This document shows positions 52,781-60,559 of a stretch of DNA of 64,000 bases, piece by piece; within the stretch, counting starts at the first letter, position 1, and each line of letters starts with the position of its first letter. This DNA comes from Bacteriovoracaceae bacterium UBA6261 (GTDB lineage: Bacteria > Bdellovibrionota > Bacteriovoracia > Bacteriovoracales > Bacteriovoracaceae): contig DJVH01000080.1 in the NCBI GenBank assembly GCA_002440825.1, forward strand, positions 25,847-89,846, read 5' to 3'. Below the pieces are notes generated by a model, which had not been told where the DNA came from, ran no database searches, and saw nothing but the letters and a program-made list of their open reading frames with translations. A program made the position numbers and the translations under genes.

Positions 52781-53215
52781 CTAATCTTGTTCGAAAATAC
52801 CGGAGTTTTTTTCGTTCTCTCTGGTCTCTACTCTGAAGCACCAGACGCGCCCCTGAGTTTTTTCATTTAAATAATCGTTCATCTTCTTGTGAAGAAACTC
52901 TGATGTTCCTTCCATGCCGACATTGTCGAGCACTCTTAATTTAATAATTCCTTTTTTATCCATCTCACGAAACAGTGGCAATTCCGGATCATCACTATTG
53001 ATTAGACAAGAGTGATCAAAGAAATCGTCGAGAAAAACTTTGAATTCTTTGAATCCGCCGAAATCCATCACCCATTTTTTGTCATCGAGATGATGCGCCT
53101 TAAACCAAAACATAAATTCACGCGAATAACCGTGAATGAATTTACAGTGGCCCGTATCTCTCCATTGGCGATGAGCACAGGGATACCCTATGAATTTTTT
53201 GGTTGAGATATACAT
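52781..53215 (-). CDS. queD: 6-carboxytetrahydropterin synthase-like protein (QueD/PTPS)
   Basis: A 144-residue PTPS-fold enzyme expected to make 6-carboxy-tetrahydropterin for queuosine. Motifs: CAHRQWRDTGHCKFIHGYSR, with catalytic Cys in GHC, VMDFGGFKEF, DHSCLIN and the C-terminal Glu in VETREN. The usual zinc motif HGH reads HGY here; I believe a proteobacterial subfamily has this, so the zinc site may use another residue. Just upstream of folE, nine bases apart, so the two enzymes form a unit. Confidence 0.85.
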   Translation of the reverse strand: MYISTKKFIGYPCAHRQWRDTGHCKFIHGYSREFMFWFKAHHLDDKKWVMDFGGFKEFKVFLDDFFDHSCLINSDDPELPLFREMDKKGIIKLRVLDNVGMEGTSEFLHKKMNDYLNEKTQGRVWCFRVETRENEKNSGIFEQD

Positions 53216-53232
53216 AACGTAAGCCTCTAAAA

Positions 53233-54204
53233 TTAAAAATAAAGCGAGGTCAAACTATCATCGAATTCAACTACATACAAGAGACCGTGAATTTTCGACT
53301 CATTTTCATAGGAAGGTTCAAGCCCCGAAGCTTTCATCAGCACGTCCAATAAAAGACGTTGGTCGTGGTATTCCTTCAAACCAAGCACCGAGGCTTCGTT
53401 AGTGGCCAGGCACCCGGAAGTGGGAACAAAGGGATAGTAAGGAGTAAAGAAATTGCGGTTAGTTCGTCCGGTCCCGTGGATGCGAAGAAGACTTCTTCCC
53501 ATTTCACGTCCCACAACGGATTGTTTCCACCACAAAAGACTGTGATGAGTCTCGGGCAAATAGTGATTCAGTGTTGATTCAAGCCCCGGAATGAAATTCA
53601 CGATAAGCCTGCGGTATTTGCCGAATTCGTAGGGTTTATTGGGTTCAGGCATGACGGAATCAAGGGTGTAGACTCCCATCGGAGTACAGCCATTGGAATG
53701 ATTAAAAGAAAGTCCCCGGCTTGATAGACCTAAAATAGGAATGGACCAGACGCTGCCATCTCCTTTCGCCATAAATGTTCCGTCGCGCTTTCTGACTGCC
53801 AAAACACCTGGACGGGTTCTGTCTCTGTGAAGAAAGGCAAAGACCGCCATTTTCTCTGTCTTAAAATTGAGAAGTTCTTGAACAGACTTTTTTGAAAGCG
53901 CGTTTGCGTTTAAGGCTTCGTGAAAAAGAAGAAGTTCCTCAGCAAACTGTGTTTCAAGTTTCTGCTTCAAGCTCTGTTTTAAAAAAGGGAGAAAATTTAA
54001 AAGATGAAAAATATCTTTCTTAGGGAGTGTCTTGAAATCTAGAGTGGAAACAAAAGAATCGAGATCGTGAGCGAGAGTGTGAAAAGTAAGCTGTTCTTCC
54101 AGCGAGAGAGTGCTCCAGAGAGCGCGGTCAGGGAGAGAAAACTCTAAAGACTTTCCTTTCTTATTTCCGAAAATATAAGGAAGGAAAGTCTTTAGATAGT
54201 TCAT
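53233..54204 (-). CDS. YkuD-like (L,D-transpeptidase-like) protein
   Basis: A 323-residue protein whose C-terminal half resembles an L,D-transpeptidase core: SSRGLSFNHSNGCTPMGVYT, then LLRIHGTG (His243) and PTSGCLATNE (Ser263, Cys265), the H...S-x-G-C pattern of YkuD. These enzymes cross-link or trim peptidoglycan, and predators of this group carry many. Unusually, no signal peptide or membrane segment is visible at the N terminus (MNYLKTFLPYIFGNKKG), and the first 120 residues are helical and of unknown fold. It starts eight bases after slyD on the same strand. Confidence 0.6.
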   Translation of the reverse strand: MNYLKTFLPYIFGNKKGKSLEFSLPDRALWSTLSLEEQLTFHTLAHDLDSFVSTLDFKTLPKKDIFHLLNFLPFLKQSLKQKLETQFAEELLLFHEALNANALSKKSVQELLNFKTEKMAVFAFLHRDRTRPGVLAVRKRDGTFMAKGDGSVWSIPILGLSSRGLSFNHSNGCTPMGVYTLDSVMPEPNKPYEFGKYRRLIVNFIPGLESTLNHYLPETHHSLLWWKQSVVGREMGRSLLRIHGTGRTNRNFFTPYYPFVPTSGCLATNEASVLGLKEYHDQRLLLDVLMKASGLEPSYENESKIHGLLYVVEFDDSLTSLYF

Positions 54205-54211
54205 TTAATTT

Positions 54212-54694
54212 TTAGTGGTGGTGGCCGTGTTCGCCGTGTACGTGACCATGAGCTAGTTCTTCAGCAGTTGCTTCACGAACTTCTTTTACAGTTACGTCAA
54301 AGTGAAGGTCCATTCCTGCAAGCGGGTGGTTCCCGTCTACAGTAACGTTTTCACCGTCAACAGCTGTTACCATAACAACTAGTTCACCTTGTTCAGTTTC
54401 AACTTCAAATTGCATCCCAACTTCAAGAGCTTCAGATGATTCGAATTGTGAACGAGGAACTTGTTGGCAAAGAGAATCGTTGCGTTCGCCGTATCCGTCT
54501 TTTGCATCGATTTTAACTTTAATGTTCTCGCCAGCGCCTTTACCTTCAAGAGCTGCTTCAAGACCTGGGATCAGTGAGCCTGTTCCTTGAATATAGTAAA
54601 GTGGACCGTGGTTAGCAGAAGAATCAATCATTTTTCCTGATCCGTCTGTCAGTTTATAGTCGATACCTACGACTTTGTTCTTAGCTACTTGCAT
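54212..54694 (-). CDS. slyD: FKBP-type peptidyl-prolyl isomerase SlyD
   Basis: A 160-residue cytoplasmic isomerase and metallochaperone. The FKBP part has VGIDYKLTDGSGKMIDSS, the insert-in-flap domain has DGYGERND, followed by GNHPLAGMDLHFDVTV. The C-terminal tail GHVHGEHGHHH binds nickel or other metals and is shorter than in E. coli. The ATG has an AGAAAA site of modest quality. Precedes the YkuD-like gene. Confidence 0.93.
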   Translation of the reverse strand: MQVAKNKVVGIDYKLTDGSGKMIDSSANHGPLYYIQGTGSLIPGLEAALEGKGAGENIKVKIDAKDGYGERNDSLCQQVPRSQFESSEALEVGMQFEVETEQGELVVMVTAVDGENVTVDGNHPLAGMDLHFDVTVKEVREATAEELAHGHVHGEHGHHH

Positions 54695-54727
54695 TTTCTT
54701 TTCTCCGTAACAGTTTAGAGGAAAGTA

Positions 54728-55285
54728 TCACTTCTTTTTAATGATGTCTAAAATAACTACTGGTTCTAAAGGAACATCTTCCAGAGGTCCGCGTGTTCCG
54801 GTCTTAACCGCCTTAATTTTATTAACCACTGGCATTCCCGAAGTCACTTTCCCGAAAACGGCATAGCCAAAACCCTGATCGCTGGTATCGCGATGATCCA
54901 GAAAGCTGTTATCAGCAACGTTAATGAAAAATTGCGCTGTCGCACTATCGACAACCATTGTTCTTGCCATCGCCAGTGTGCCCGTTTCGTTCTTCAGTCC
55001 GTTAGCGGCCTCATTTTTAATGGGAGTTCCAGTCGATTTTTCTTTGAGGTCCTTATCAAACCCGCCACCTTGAATCATAAAATTATTGATGACTCTGTGA
55101 AAAATAGTTCCCTTATAGTGACCTTTTTTCACGTATTCCAAAAAGTTTTTTACAGAGACTGGGGCCTTATCTTCGAAAAGCTCTGCCTCGATGTCGCCCA
55201 TAGACGTTTTAATGGTAATTTTTGGATTGGCTGCAAAAACATTGAGTGACAAGAACATTGCCACAAGTGCAAATGACATTTTCAT
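54728..55285 (-). CDS. Cyclophilin-type peptidyl-prolyl isomerase, exported
   Basis: A 185-residue cyclophilin. The signal peptide [19 protein letters not shown] sends it to the periplasm. The active-site Arg and neighbours are in [16 protein letters not shown], with [20 protein letters not shown] and [16 protein letters not shown]. Length matches periplasmic PpiA. The start at 55285 has GGAGAG upstream. It and slyD lie side by side on the same strand. Confidence 0.92.
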   Translation of the reverse strand: MKMSFALVAMFLSLNVFAANPKITIKTSMGDIEAELFEDKAPVSVKNFLEYVKKGHYKGTIFHRVINNFMIQGGGFDKDLKEKSTGTPIKNEAANGLKNETGTLAMARTMVVDSATAQFFINVADNSFLDHRDTSDQGFGYAVFGKVTSGMPVVNKIKAVKTGTRGPLEDVPLEPVVILDIIKKK

Positions 55286-55310
55286 CGAGTGCTCTCCTTG
55301 GATTCTAAAA

Positions 55311-55946
55311 TTAAAAAAGATGTTTAGTTAAAAATTCTTTGTATTTGCCGTGATCGAGAGGATCCGATCCATCCAGATACATCTGCAAATACTTTATAGA
55401 ATCATTTCCCCAAAAAAGTTCTTCGTCTACTAAAAAACTTGGGACACCGAAAAGATCTTTGCCAAGGGCTTCTTCGATATTTTTCTTCAATTCGATACGG
55501 GATGATTTCTCTTCCATGCGGGCAAAAAGCTCATCCACCGGGAGATTATGCTGAGAGAGAATAGATTTCAGGACCTCATCACTTCCGATATCCAGGCCGT
55601 TTTCCCAGCCGGCGCGGTAAATAGCGTCGATGACCTGAACCTGATGTTCTTTTGAAACATTTTTTAGTGCGAGTCTTAGAGCATAGAGAGCATTAAAAGG
55701 CAGACTGGCAGGAGTGGTAAATGGAATATTGTTCAACTGAGTGTAGCGGAGCAGATCTTTAAAAAGATAATTTCTTTTAGGTTTAATCTGCGCCGGACCT
55801 TTAGTTTCATAGTGAGCGACAATACTTGGAATGCTGACAGGAATGAACTCAAAATCATATTGATCCAATTGACCGCGAACCCACGTCCACGCGACATAAG
55901 AATACGGTGAAAGAAAATCAAAATAAAACTGAATTTTCTTTTTCAT
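55311..55946 (-). CDS. HCCA isomerase/DsbA-fold protein
   Basis: A 211-residue thioredoxin-fold protein of the 2-hydroxychromene-2-carboxylate isomerase (kappa GST) family. The start [17 protein letters not shown] has the Ser of the family in place of a redox CxxC, and the end [19 protein letters not shown] is typical. It uses glutathione in known members; substrate here is unknown. It begins 11 bases after the ABC-F gene, so it is likely in that unit. Confidence 0.87.
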   Translation of the reverse strand: MKKKIQFYFDFLSPYSYVAWTWVRGQLDQYDFEFIPVSIPSIVAHYETKGPAQIKPKRNYLFKDLLRYTQLNNIPFTTPASLPFNALYALRLALKNVSKEHQVQVIDAIYRAGWENGLDIGSDEVLKSILSQHNLPVDELFARMEEKSSRIELKKNIEEALGKDLFGVPSFLVDEELFWGNDSIKYLQMYLDGSDPLDHGKYKEFLTKHLF

Positions 55947-55957
55947 TCTTAGCCTGC

Positions 55958-57586
55958 TTATGCGTTTGTCTCAGATTTTTTCTTTTCCATATAGTAATTG
56001 AAACCTGATTCGAAAATGCGGATTCCGCCTTTATCGACTTCAAAAACGCGATTTGAAAGACCGTGCAAAAAGTGTCTATCGTGCGATACGTACATCACGG
56101 TTCCATCAAAATCTTTGAGCGCTTTTAAAAGAACATCTCTCGATTTGAGATCGAGGTGGTTGGTAGGCTCATCAAGGATGAGAAGATTGTTGTTGTTGGA
56201 CATTAAAGTGGCCAGAACAACGCGGGATTTTTCTCCACCAGATAAGACTTTAATTTTCTTTTCAACATCGTCTCCGCGGAAAAGAAAAGCGGCCAGAAGG
56301 TTTCTGATATAGCCGTTTGTTGCATGGGGAAGTCTTGAAGAAATTTCTTCAAGGACTGTATTTTCCGGATTCAAAAGATCCAAAGAGAATTGAGAGAAGT
56401 AACCCGCTTTTATACTCGGGCCGAGCGCCGATTCTCCGTCAGTGGCCTCTGTTAAACCGCAAAGAACTTTGAGAAGGGTCGACTTCCCTGCTCCGTTCAC
56501 ACCAACGACGGCAATTTTATCAAGTCGGTTTACAGTCGCGGTCAATCCCGAGAAAACTTTGTGAGGAGTGCCGTCGTCTCTCGTCCATGTTTTGGCCAGG
56601 TTTTTCATCGTCACGACGTCATTGCTTCCGCGTGGTGGAGTTGGAAAACTGAAGTCCATAACAATATCTTCAGGGGGAAGTTCCACCCTTTCGATCTTGT
56701 CAATTTTCTTCACGCGCGACTGAACCTGAGCGGCGTGCGAGGCGCGGGCAGCAAATTTAGCAATGAACTCTTCTTCTTTTTGAAGCATCGCTTGTTGAGA
56801 TTCATATTGAGCAATCTGCTGGACTTTTCTGATTTCTTTTTCTTTTTCGTAGTAATCGTAATCGCCCGTATAAGTCGTAATCGTTTTGTTGGCGACTTCA
56901 ATAATTCTATTAACGATTCCGTTCATGAAATCGCGATCGTGCGATGTCATGAGCACAGCGCCTTTATAAGATTTCAACCATTCTTCCAGCCAGACGATAC
57001 TTTCAAGATCGAGATAGTTGGTAGGTTCATCCAGTAAAATAACGTCTGGATTTTGAATAAGAACTTTTGCCAGAGCAATTCTCATTCTCCACCCACCGGA
57101 AAATAATCCGACATCGCGGTCATGATCGTAAGGCATAACGCCTAGACCAGTGATGATTTCTTTCGCACGAACGTCGAGGTCGTAGCCTCCCAGCTTCTCA
57201 AATTCAGTCTGATAATCCCCCAGTTGAATAAGAACTTTTTCCATTTCATCGGGATCGAGATCAGTTTCGAGTAGTTTTTCAATTTTTCTCATTTCCATCG
57301 CAAGTTCACTTGCTTTGGCAGAACCGCTCATAACTTCTTCAATAACGGTGCGTCCTTTCATTTCCCCGATGTTCTGAGAGAAATAGGCCACGCGTACTTT
57401 ATCAGGAACGGTAATGGAGCCGCCGTCGAATCCCTCTTCTTTCATGAGAACTCTAAAAACGGTTGTCTTCCCTGCGCCATTTGGACCAACCAGCCCAACT
57501 TTGTCGCCAGGTCTTAGTATGAATGAGGCGTTTTCATATAATATTTGTCCGCCGTAGTTTTTAGAAACGTTATTAAAACTGATCAT
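55958..57586 (-). CDS. ABC-F family ATPase
   Basis: A 542-residue soluble protein with two ATP-binding cassettes and no membrane domain. First cassette: GPNGAGKTT, signature LFSGGWRMRIALAKVL, Walker B ILLDEPTNYLD. Second: GVNGAGKST, LSGGEKSRVVLATLM, LLILDEPTNHLD. The linker is helical and charged. ABC-F proteins bind the ribosome E site (EttA, YbiT, Uup). The start MISFNNVSKNYGG fits the family. It is not shown to give antibiotic resistance. A second ABC-F gene begins at 63890. Confidence 0.9.
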   Translation of the reverse strand: MISFNNVSKNYGGQILYENASFILRPGDKVGLVGPNGAGKTTVFRVLMKEEGFDGGSITVPDKVRVAYFSQNIGEMKGRTVIEEVMSGSAKASELAMEMRKIEKLLETDLDPDEMEKVLIQLGDYQTEFEKLGGYDLDVRAKEIITGLGVMPYDHDRDVGLFSGGWRMRIALAKVLIQNPDVILLDEPTNYLDLESIVWLEEWLKSYKGAVLMTSHDRDFMNGIVNRIIEVANKTITTYTGDYDYYEKEKEIRKVQQIAQYESQQAMLQKEEEFIAKFAARASHAAQVQSRVKKIDKIERVELPPEDIVMDFSFPTPPRGSNDVVTMKNLAKTWTRDDGTPHKVFSGLTATVNRLDKIAVVGVNGAGKSTLLKVLCGLTEATDGESALGPSIKAGYFSQFSLDLLNPENTVLEEISSRLPHATNGYIRNLLAAFLFRGDDVEKKIKVLSGGEKSRVVLATLMSNNNNLLILDEPTNHLDLKSRDVLLKALKDFDGTVMYVSHDRHFLHGLSNRVFEVDKGGIRIFESGFNYYMEKKKSETNA

Positions 57587-57625
57587 GAGTGCATTTCCCG
57601 ATAGATTTATTAAATCAAAATCCGC

Positions 57626-57631
57626 TAGAAT
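57626..57631 (+). promoter_or_regulatory. -10 box abutting the 7TMR kinase start (leaderless)
   Basis: TAGAAT (57626-57631) ends six bases before the ATG at 57638, with no ribosome binding site. It matches TATAAT at five of six positions. Confidence 0.55.
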
Positions 57632-57637
57632 TTCTCT

Positions 57638-59533
57638 ATGGATTTTATTCGCGTTTTTCTTATTTTTTTAAGTGTCTACTTTACAGCAGGCGCACAGGCT
57701 TTGGCATCAACAATCGTTGATCCGTCAGAGGGAGAACAGGATATTAGCCGTGATTTCCACAAAGAAGCGACGGGTCTATCGCAGGAAAAAGAGCAAAAAA
57801 CTCTCCGGTTCGGTTATTTTAACGGAGAAAAACAGGCCGGGATCACTCTCGTCAACAAGACCAATCGACCATTGTCAAAACTGCTATACATGGATCCGTT
57901 ATCAGGCCGGCTTACCCTTTTCGAAAAAGCCAACGGCCTGGATAGAGAACTGTCCAGCGCCGGAAGCTCGGTTCCTTTTAATCATCGGGAAGTCAAAAGC
58001 ATTTTCACTGCTTTCAAGATCACTCTCGAACCTCATTCTGAAAAAAATTATTTTCTCAAAATAAGATCGCGCCACAATTTCAACACCAAGATTTATCTGG
58101 GTAATGAACAGACATTGAAAGCGAGAGAAGAAACCAAGCTCAGCTTTTTGGATTTCTATCTCGGCGGTATCCTTTGTCTCATCGCCTACAATTTTTTCAT
58201 TTATCTTTTTCTGAAAGATAAGAACTACCTGTACTATTGTTTTTTCTCCGGCTCTTTTGTTCTTCCGATCTTAGCGATTCATGGAGTGCTGGATAAAATT
58301 CTGCAACCGGAAAGCTTCAGTTTTTCACATTATTTGATTTGTTTTTCTGCGTTCGCGCTTTTTTGCGCAACCATTTTTACTTTTCACTTTTTAGAAATTA
58401 AAAAACACCTTCCCCGGTTCTCGATTTGGTACAAAATAATTGGAAGCCTGGCCGCTTTTCTCATTGTCATCGGGCTCACTTCTGTTGAAGATTCCGCTCC
58501 ACAGATCTTCGGCCAGATGATCGACCTTTCGCTGGTAGTGGCCAATCTGATGTTTATCGTTCATGCGACCAAACTGAGGAATATCACAAGTGTGGCCCGC
58601 TTCTATTTATTCTCGTGGCTGGTTGTGTTTGTCTCGTTGCTTTCATGGTTTGGCATGACTTTCGGCTTTTTGCCCAATAATTTTTTTACTCAGCACTCTC
58701 TTCTCTACGCAAATATTGGTCAGATGCTGACTTTGTCTCTTGCTCTCGCCTTTCGTATCAATGAACTTACTAAAGAAAAATTTGCAGCCGAGGAAAAGGC
58801 CATGCAAAAAGAAAAATATCACCGCCTCGTTCGCGTTCTCTCTCATGATATTGCCAACTCTCTCACCATCATTCACTCCTATACAAAAAAACTGATCAAG
58901 CCCCAGGTCCTTGATCCACGGACTCAGCGTATAATGGAAAAAGTGTATTTCGCTTCCGAAAATATCAAAAATATTCTGACTAATGTCCGAGAAGAGGAAT
59001 TGCTATCCATCAGGAAAAAAGAGCTTGAAAAAGAGCTGGTCTGTATTCAGGATTCCATACTTATCTCAGCTGTAGTTTTTGAAGATCACCTGAGAATCAA
59101 AAAAATTGCTCTGGAAATAGATGTAGATCCTGCTCATGTCATTTGGGCGAACAAGACATGCTTCCTAAACAATATAGTCAACAATATCGTTTCTAATTCC
59201 ATCAAATTTTCCTTCGAGAACTCGCGGATTATAGTTCGTTCAGCGGTTGATTCTGATCAAATCTGTCTGACATTCACTGACTACGGAAGAGGCGTTAAAC
59301 CAGAACTTATTAAAGATATCTTTTTCAGCAACAGATTCATAAGTTCTAAAGGAACAAATGCCGAAGCGGGACATGGATTTGGAACGACTCTGATGCGCGA
59401 ATACGTTGAGCTTTTCAACGGCGCTATGGAAGTGACTTCAAAAGAGAATGATTGTTATAGCGGCAACGAAGGAACAAAAATCATTCTGAAGTTTCCCATC
59501 CCTTCGGGGATGAATGAAACTAAGTCGCTCTAG
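57638..59533 (+). CDS. 7TMR-DISM histidine kinase
   Basis: A 631-residue sensor kinase. A signal peptide is followed by an extracytoplasmic 7TMR-DISMED2 domain (about 25-165), seven membrane helices (about 170-385), and a kinase core. The phospho-acceptor region is VRVLSHDIANSLTIIHSYTK, where SHDIAN replaces the more common SHELRT. The N box is NNIVNNIVSNSIKFS and the G boxes FTDYGRGV and GHGFGTTLMREYV. These kinases sense outer ligands, often carbohydrates. It lies upstream of an HD-type protein and may act with it. Confidence 0.88.
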   Translation: MDFIRVFLIFLSVYFTAGAQALASTIVDPSEGEQDISRDFHKEATGLSQEKEQKTLRFGYFNGEKQAGITLVNKTNRPLSKLLYMDPLSGRLTLFEKANGLDRELSSAGSSVPFNHREVKSIFTAFKITLEPHSEKNYFLKIRSRHNFNTKIYLGNEQTLKAREETKLSFLDFYLGGILCLIAYNFFIYLFLKDKNYLYYCFFSGSFVLPILAIHGVLDKILQPESFSFSHYLICFSAFALFCATIFTFHFLEIKKHLPRFSIWYKIIGSLAAFLIVIGLTSVEDSAPQIFGQMIDLSLVVANLMFIVHATKLRNITSVARFYLFSWLVVFVSLLSWFGMTFGFLPNNFFTQHSLLYANIGQMLTLSLALAFRINELTKEKFAAEEKAMQKEKYHRLVRVLSHDIANSLTIIHSYTKKLIKPQVLDPRTQRIMEKVYFASENIKNILTNVREEELLSIRKKELEKELVCIQDSILISAVVFEDHLRIKKIALEIDVDPAHVIWANKTCFLNNIVNNIVSNSIKFSFENSRIIVRSAVDSDQICLTFTDYGRGVKPELIKDIFFSNRFISSKGTNAEAGHGFGTTLMREYVELFNGAMEVTSKENDCYSGNEGTKIILKFPIPSGMNETKSL

Positions 59534-59552
59534 TAATGTCAAAATTTCCAAA

Positions 59553-59580
59553 TTGATAATTTCATTTTTTGGAATAAAAT
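59553..59580 (+). promoter_or_regulatory. Sigma70-type promoter with overlapping inverted repeat
   Basis: TTGATA (59553-59558) and TAAAAT (59575-59580) lie 16 bases apart. TTCCAAA (59546-59552) and TTTGGAA (59568-59574) are perfect inverted arms flanking the -35, a possible operator. Confidence 0.5.
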
Positions 59581-59613
59581 TTAACAAGTCTCATTGCCTA
59601 AGGTTAAAAAAAA

Positions 59614-60555
59614 ATGGATTTCACTCCTCTTCGAATTACGACAGTAAAGCCACAACGTAGCTTAACGTTCGATCTGTATATTTTTTTTAAGGAGCAGTAC
59701 CTCTGTTATGCAAAAAGAGGAACTACGCTCACGGACGATAAATACCAGAAGCTCAAAGTTCAAAAAATCGCAAAATTTTTTATCACTGAATCTGATGAAG
59801 GAAATTATCAAAAATTTCTGGATGATTTACTGGCCGAAACGCTTGCCAACCCCAATGTGAATACAGAAGAGAAAGTGATTATGGTTGAAGGGGCGGCATC
59901 AAGTGCAGTTGAAAGAATGCAAAAGAATCCCGGCTCTGAATCAGCTTATCGCGCGACTGAAAATGCGGCGAGAAGTTTAAGAGACGTCATTAAAAATAAT
60001 CCGGATGCGCTTAAGAAAATTTTCGGTAAAAAAGTTGAAAAGAACGAAGACATCATTAAACATTCTCTGAATGTTTGCGCTCTTTCCGTGAAAATTGCAG
60101 AGAACTGCCGTTGTTCGGATGAAGATATGGATGATCTTGGAACTGCTGCCCTCATCCATGACATCGCGATCCCGCAGTTGAATAAAAATGATCTTCCGCT
60201 TTTTTATAAGCCGAAAAAACTTCTGACAAACGATGATAAGCGTGTGTACTTTCTTCATTGCAAAGACGCTTTGACTCTGTTGCAAGATAAGCCATATGTT
60301 AACAAAAACATCCTGGAACTCGTCGCCAATCACGAAGAAACTCTCAGTGGAAGTGGTCCGAATAAAAAGAAGAAGCTCACCAAGCTCGAAGAAATTCTTT
60401 CGATGGTCGACAACTACGACAAAAGAATTATTACCAATAAAACAACGCCCATGCAGACATTAAAAGACATGATGATTGATGAAATCGGCAATTACAGTCT
60501 GGAAATGTTGAATGAACTGAAAAAAGTCCTTCAGACAGAAGGACTTCTCCAGTAA
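59614..60555 (+). CDS. HD domain protein, HD-GYP-like
   Basis: A 313-residue cytoplasmic protein. The N-terminal 130 residues are of unknown fold. From about 145 an HD core follows: KHSLNVCALSVKIAE, ALIHDIAIPQLN (HD intact), and NHEETLSGSGPNKKKKLTKLEEILSM, where the HHExxDGxGYP pattern has become NHEETLSGSGPN. Metal binding is more likely here than in the other three HD proteins of the window, but the GYP triplet is lost. The domain is a probable cyclic di-GMP hydrolase relative or binder. The ATG has AAGG upstream and a promoter with an operator-like repeat. Confidence 0.75.
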   Translation: MDFTPLRITTVKPQRSLTFDLYIFFKEQYLCYAKRGTTLTDDKYQKLKVQKIAKFFITESDEGNYQKFLDDLLAETLANPNVNTEEKVIMVEGAASSAVERMQKNPGSESAYRATENAARSLRDVIKNNPDALKKIFGKKVEKNEDIIKHSLNVCALSVKIAENCRCSDEDMDDLGTAALIHDIAIPQLNKNDLPLFYKPKKLLTNDDKRVYFLHCKDALTLLQDKPYVNKNILELVANHEETLSGSGPNKKKKLTKLEEILSMVDNYDKRIITNKTTPMQTLKDMMIDEIGNYSLEMLNELKKVLQTEGLLQ

Positions 60556-60559
60556 TTCA

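Noticed and set aside
56561..57037. Plus-strand frame of 158 codons
   Set aside because: It is antisense to the ABC-F gene and full of low-complexity Phe and His.
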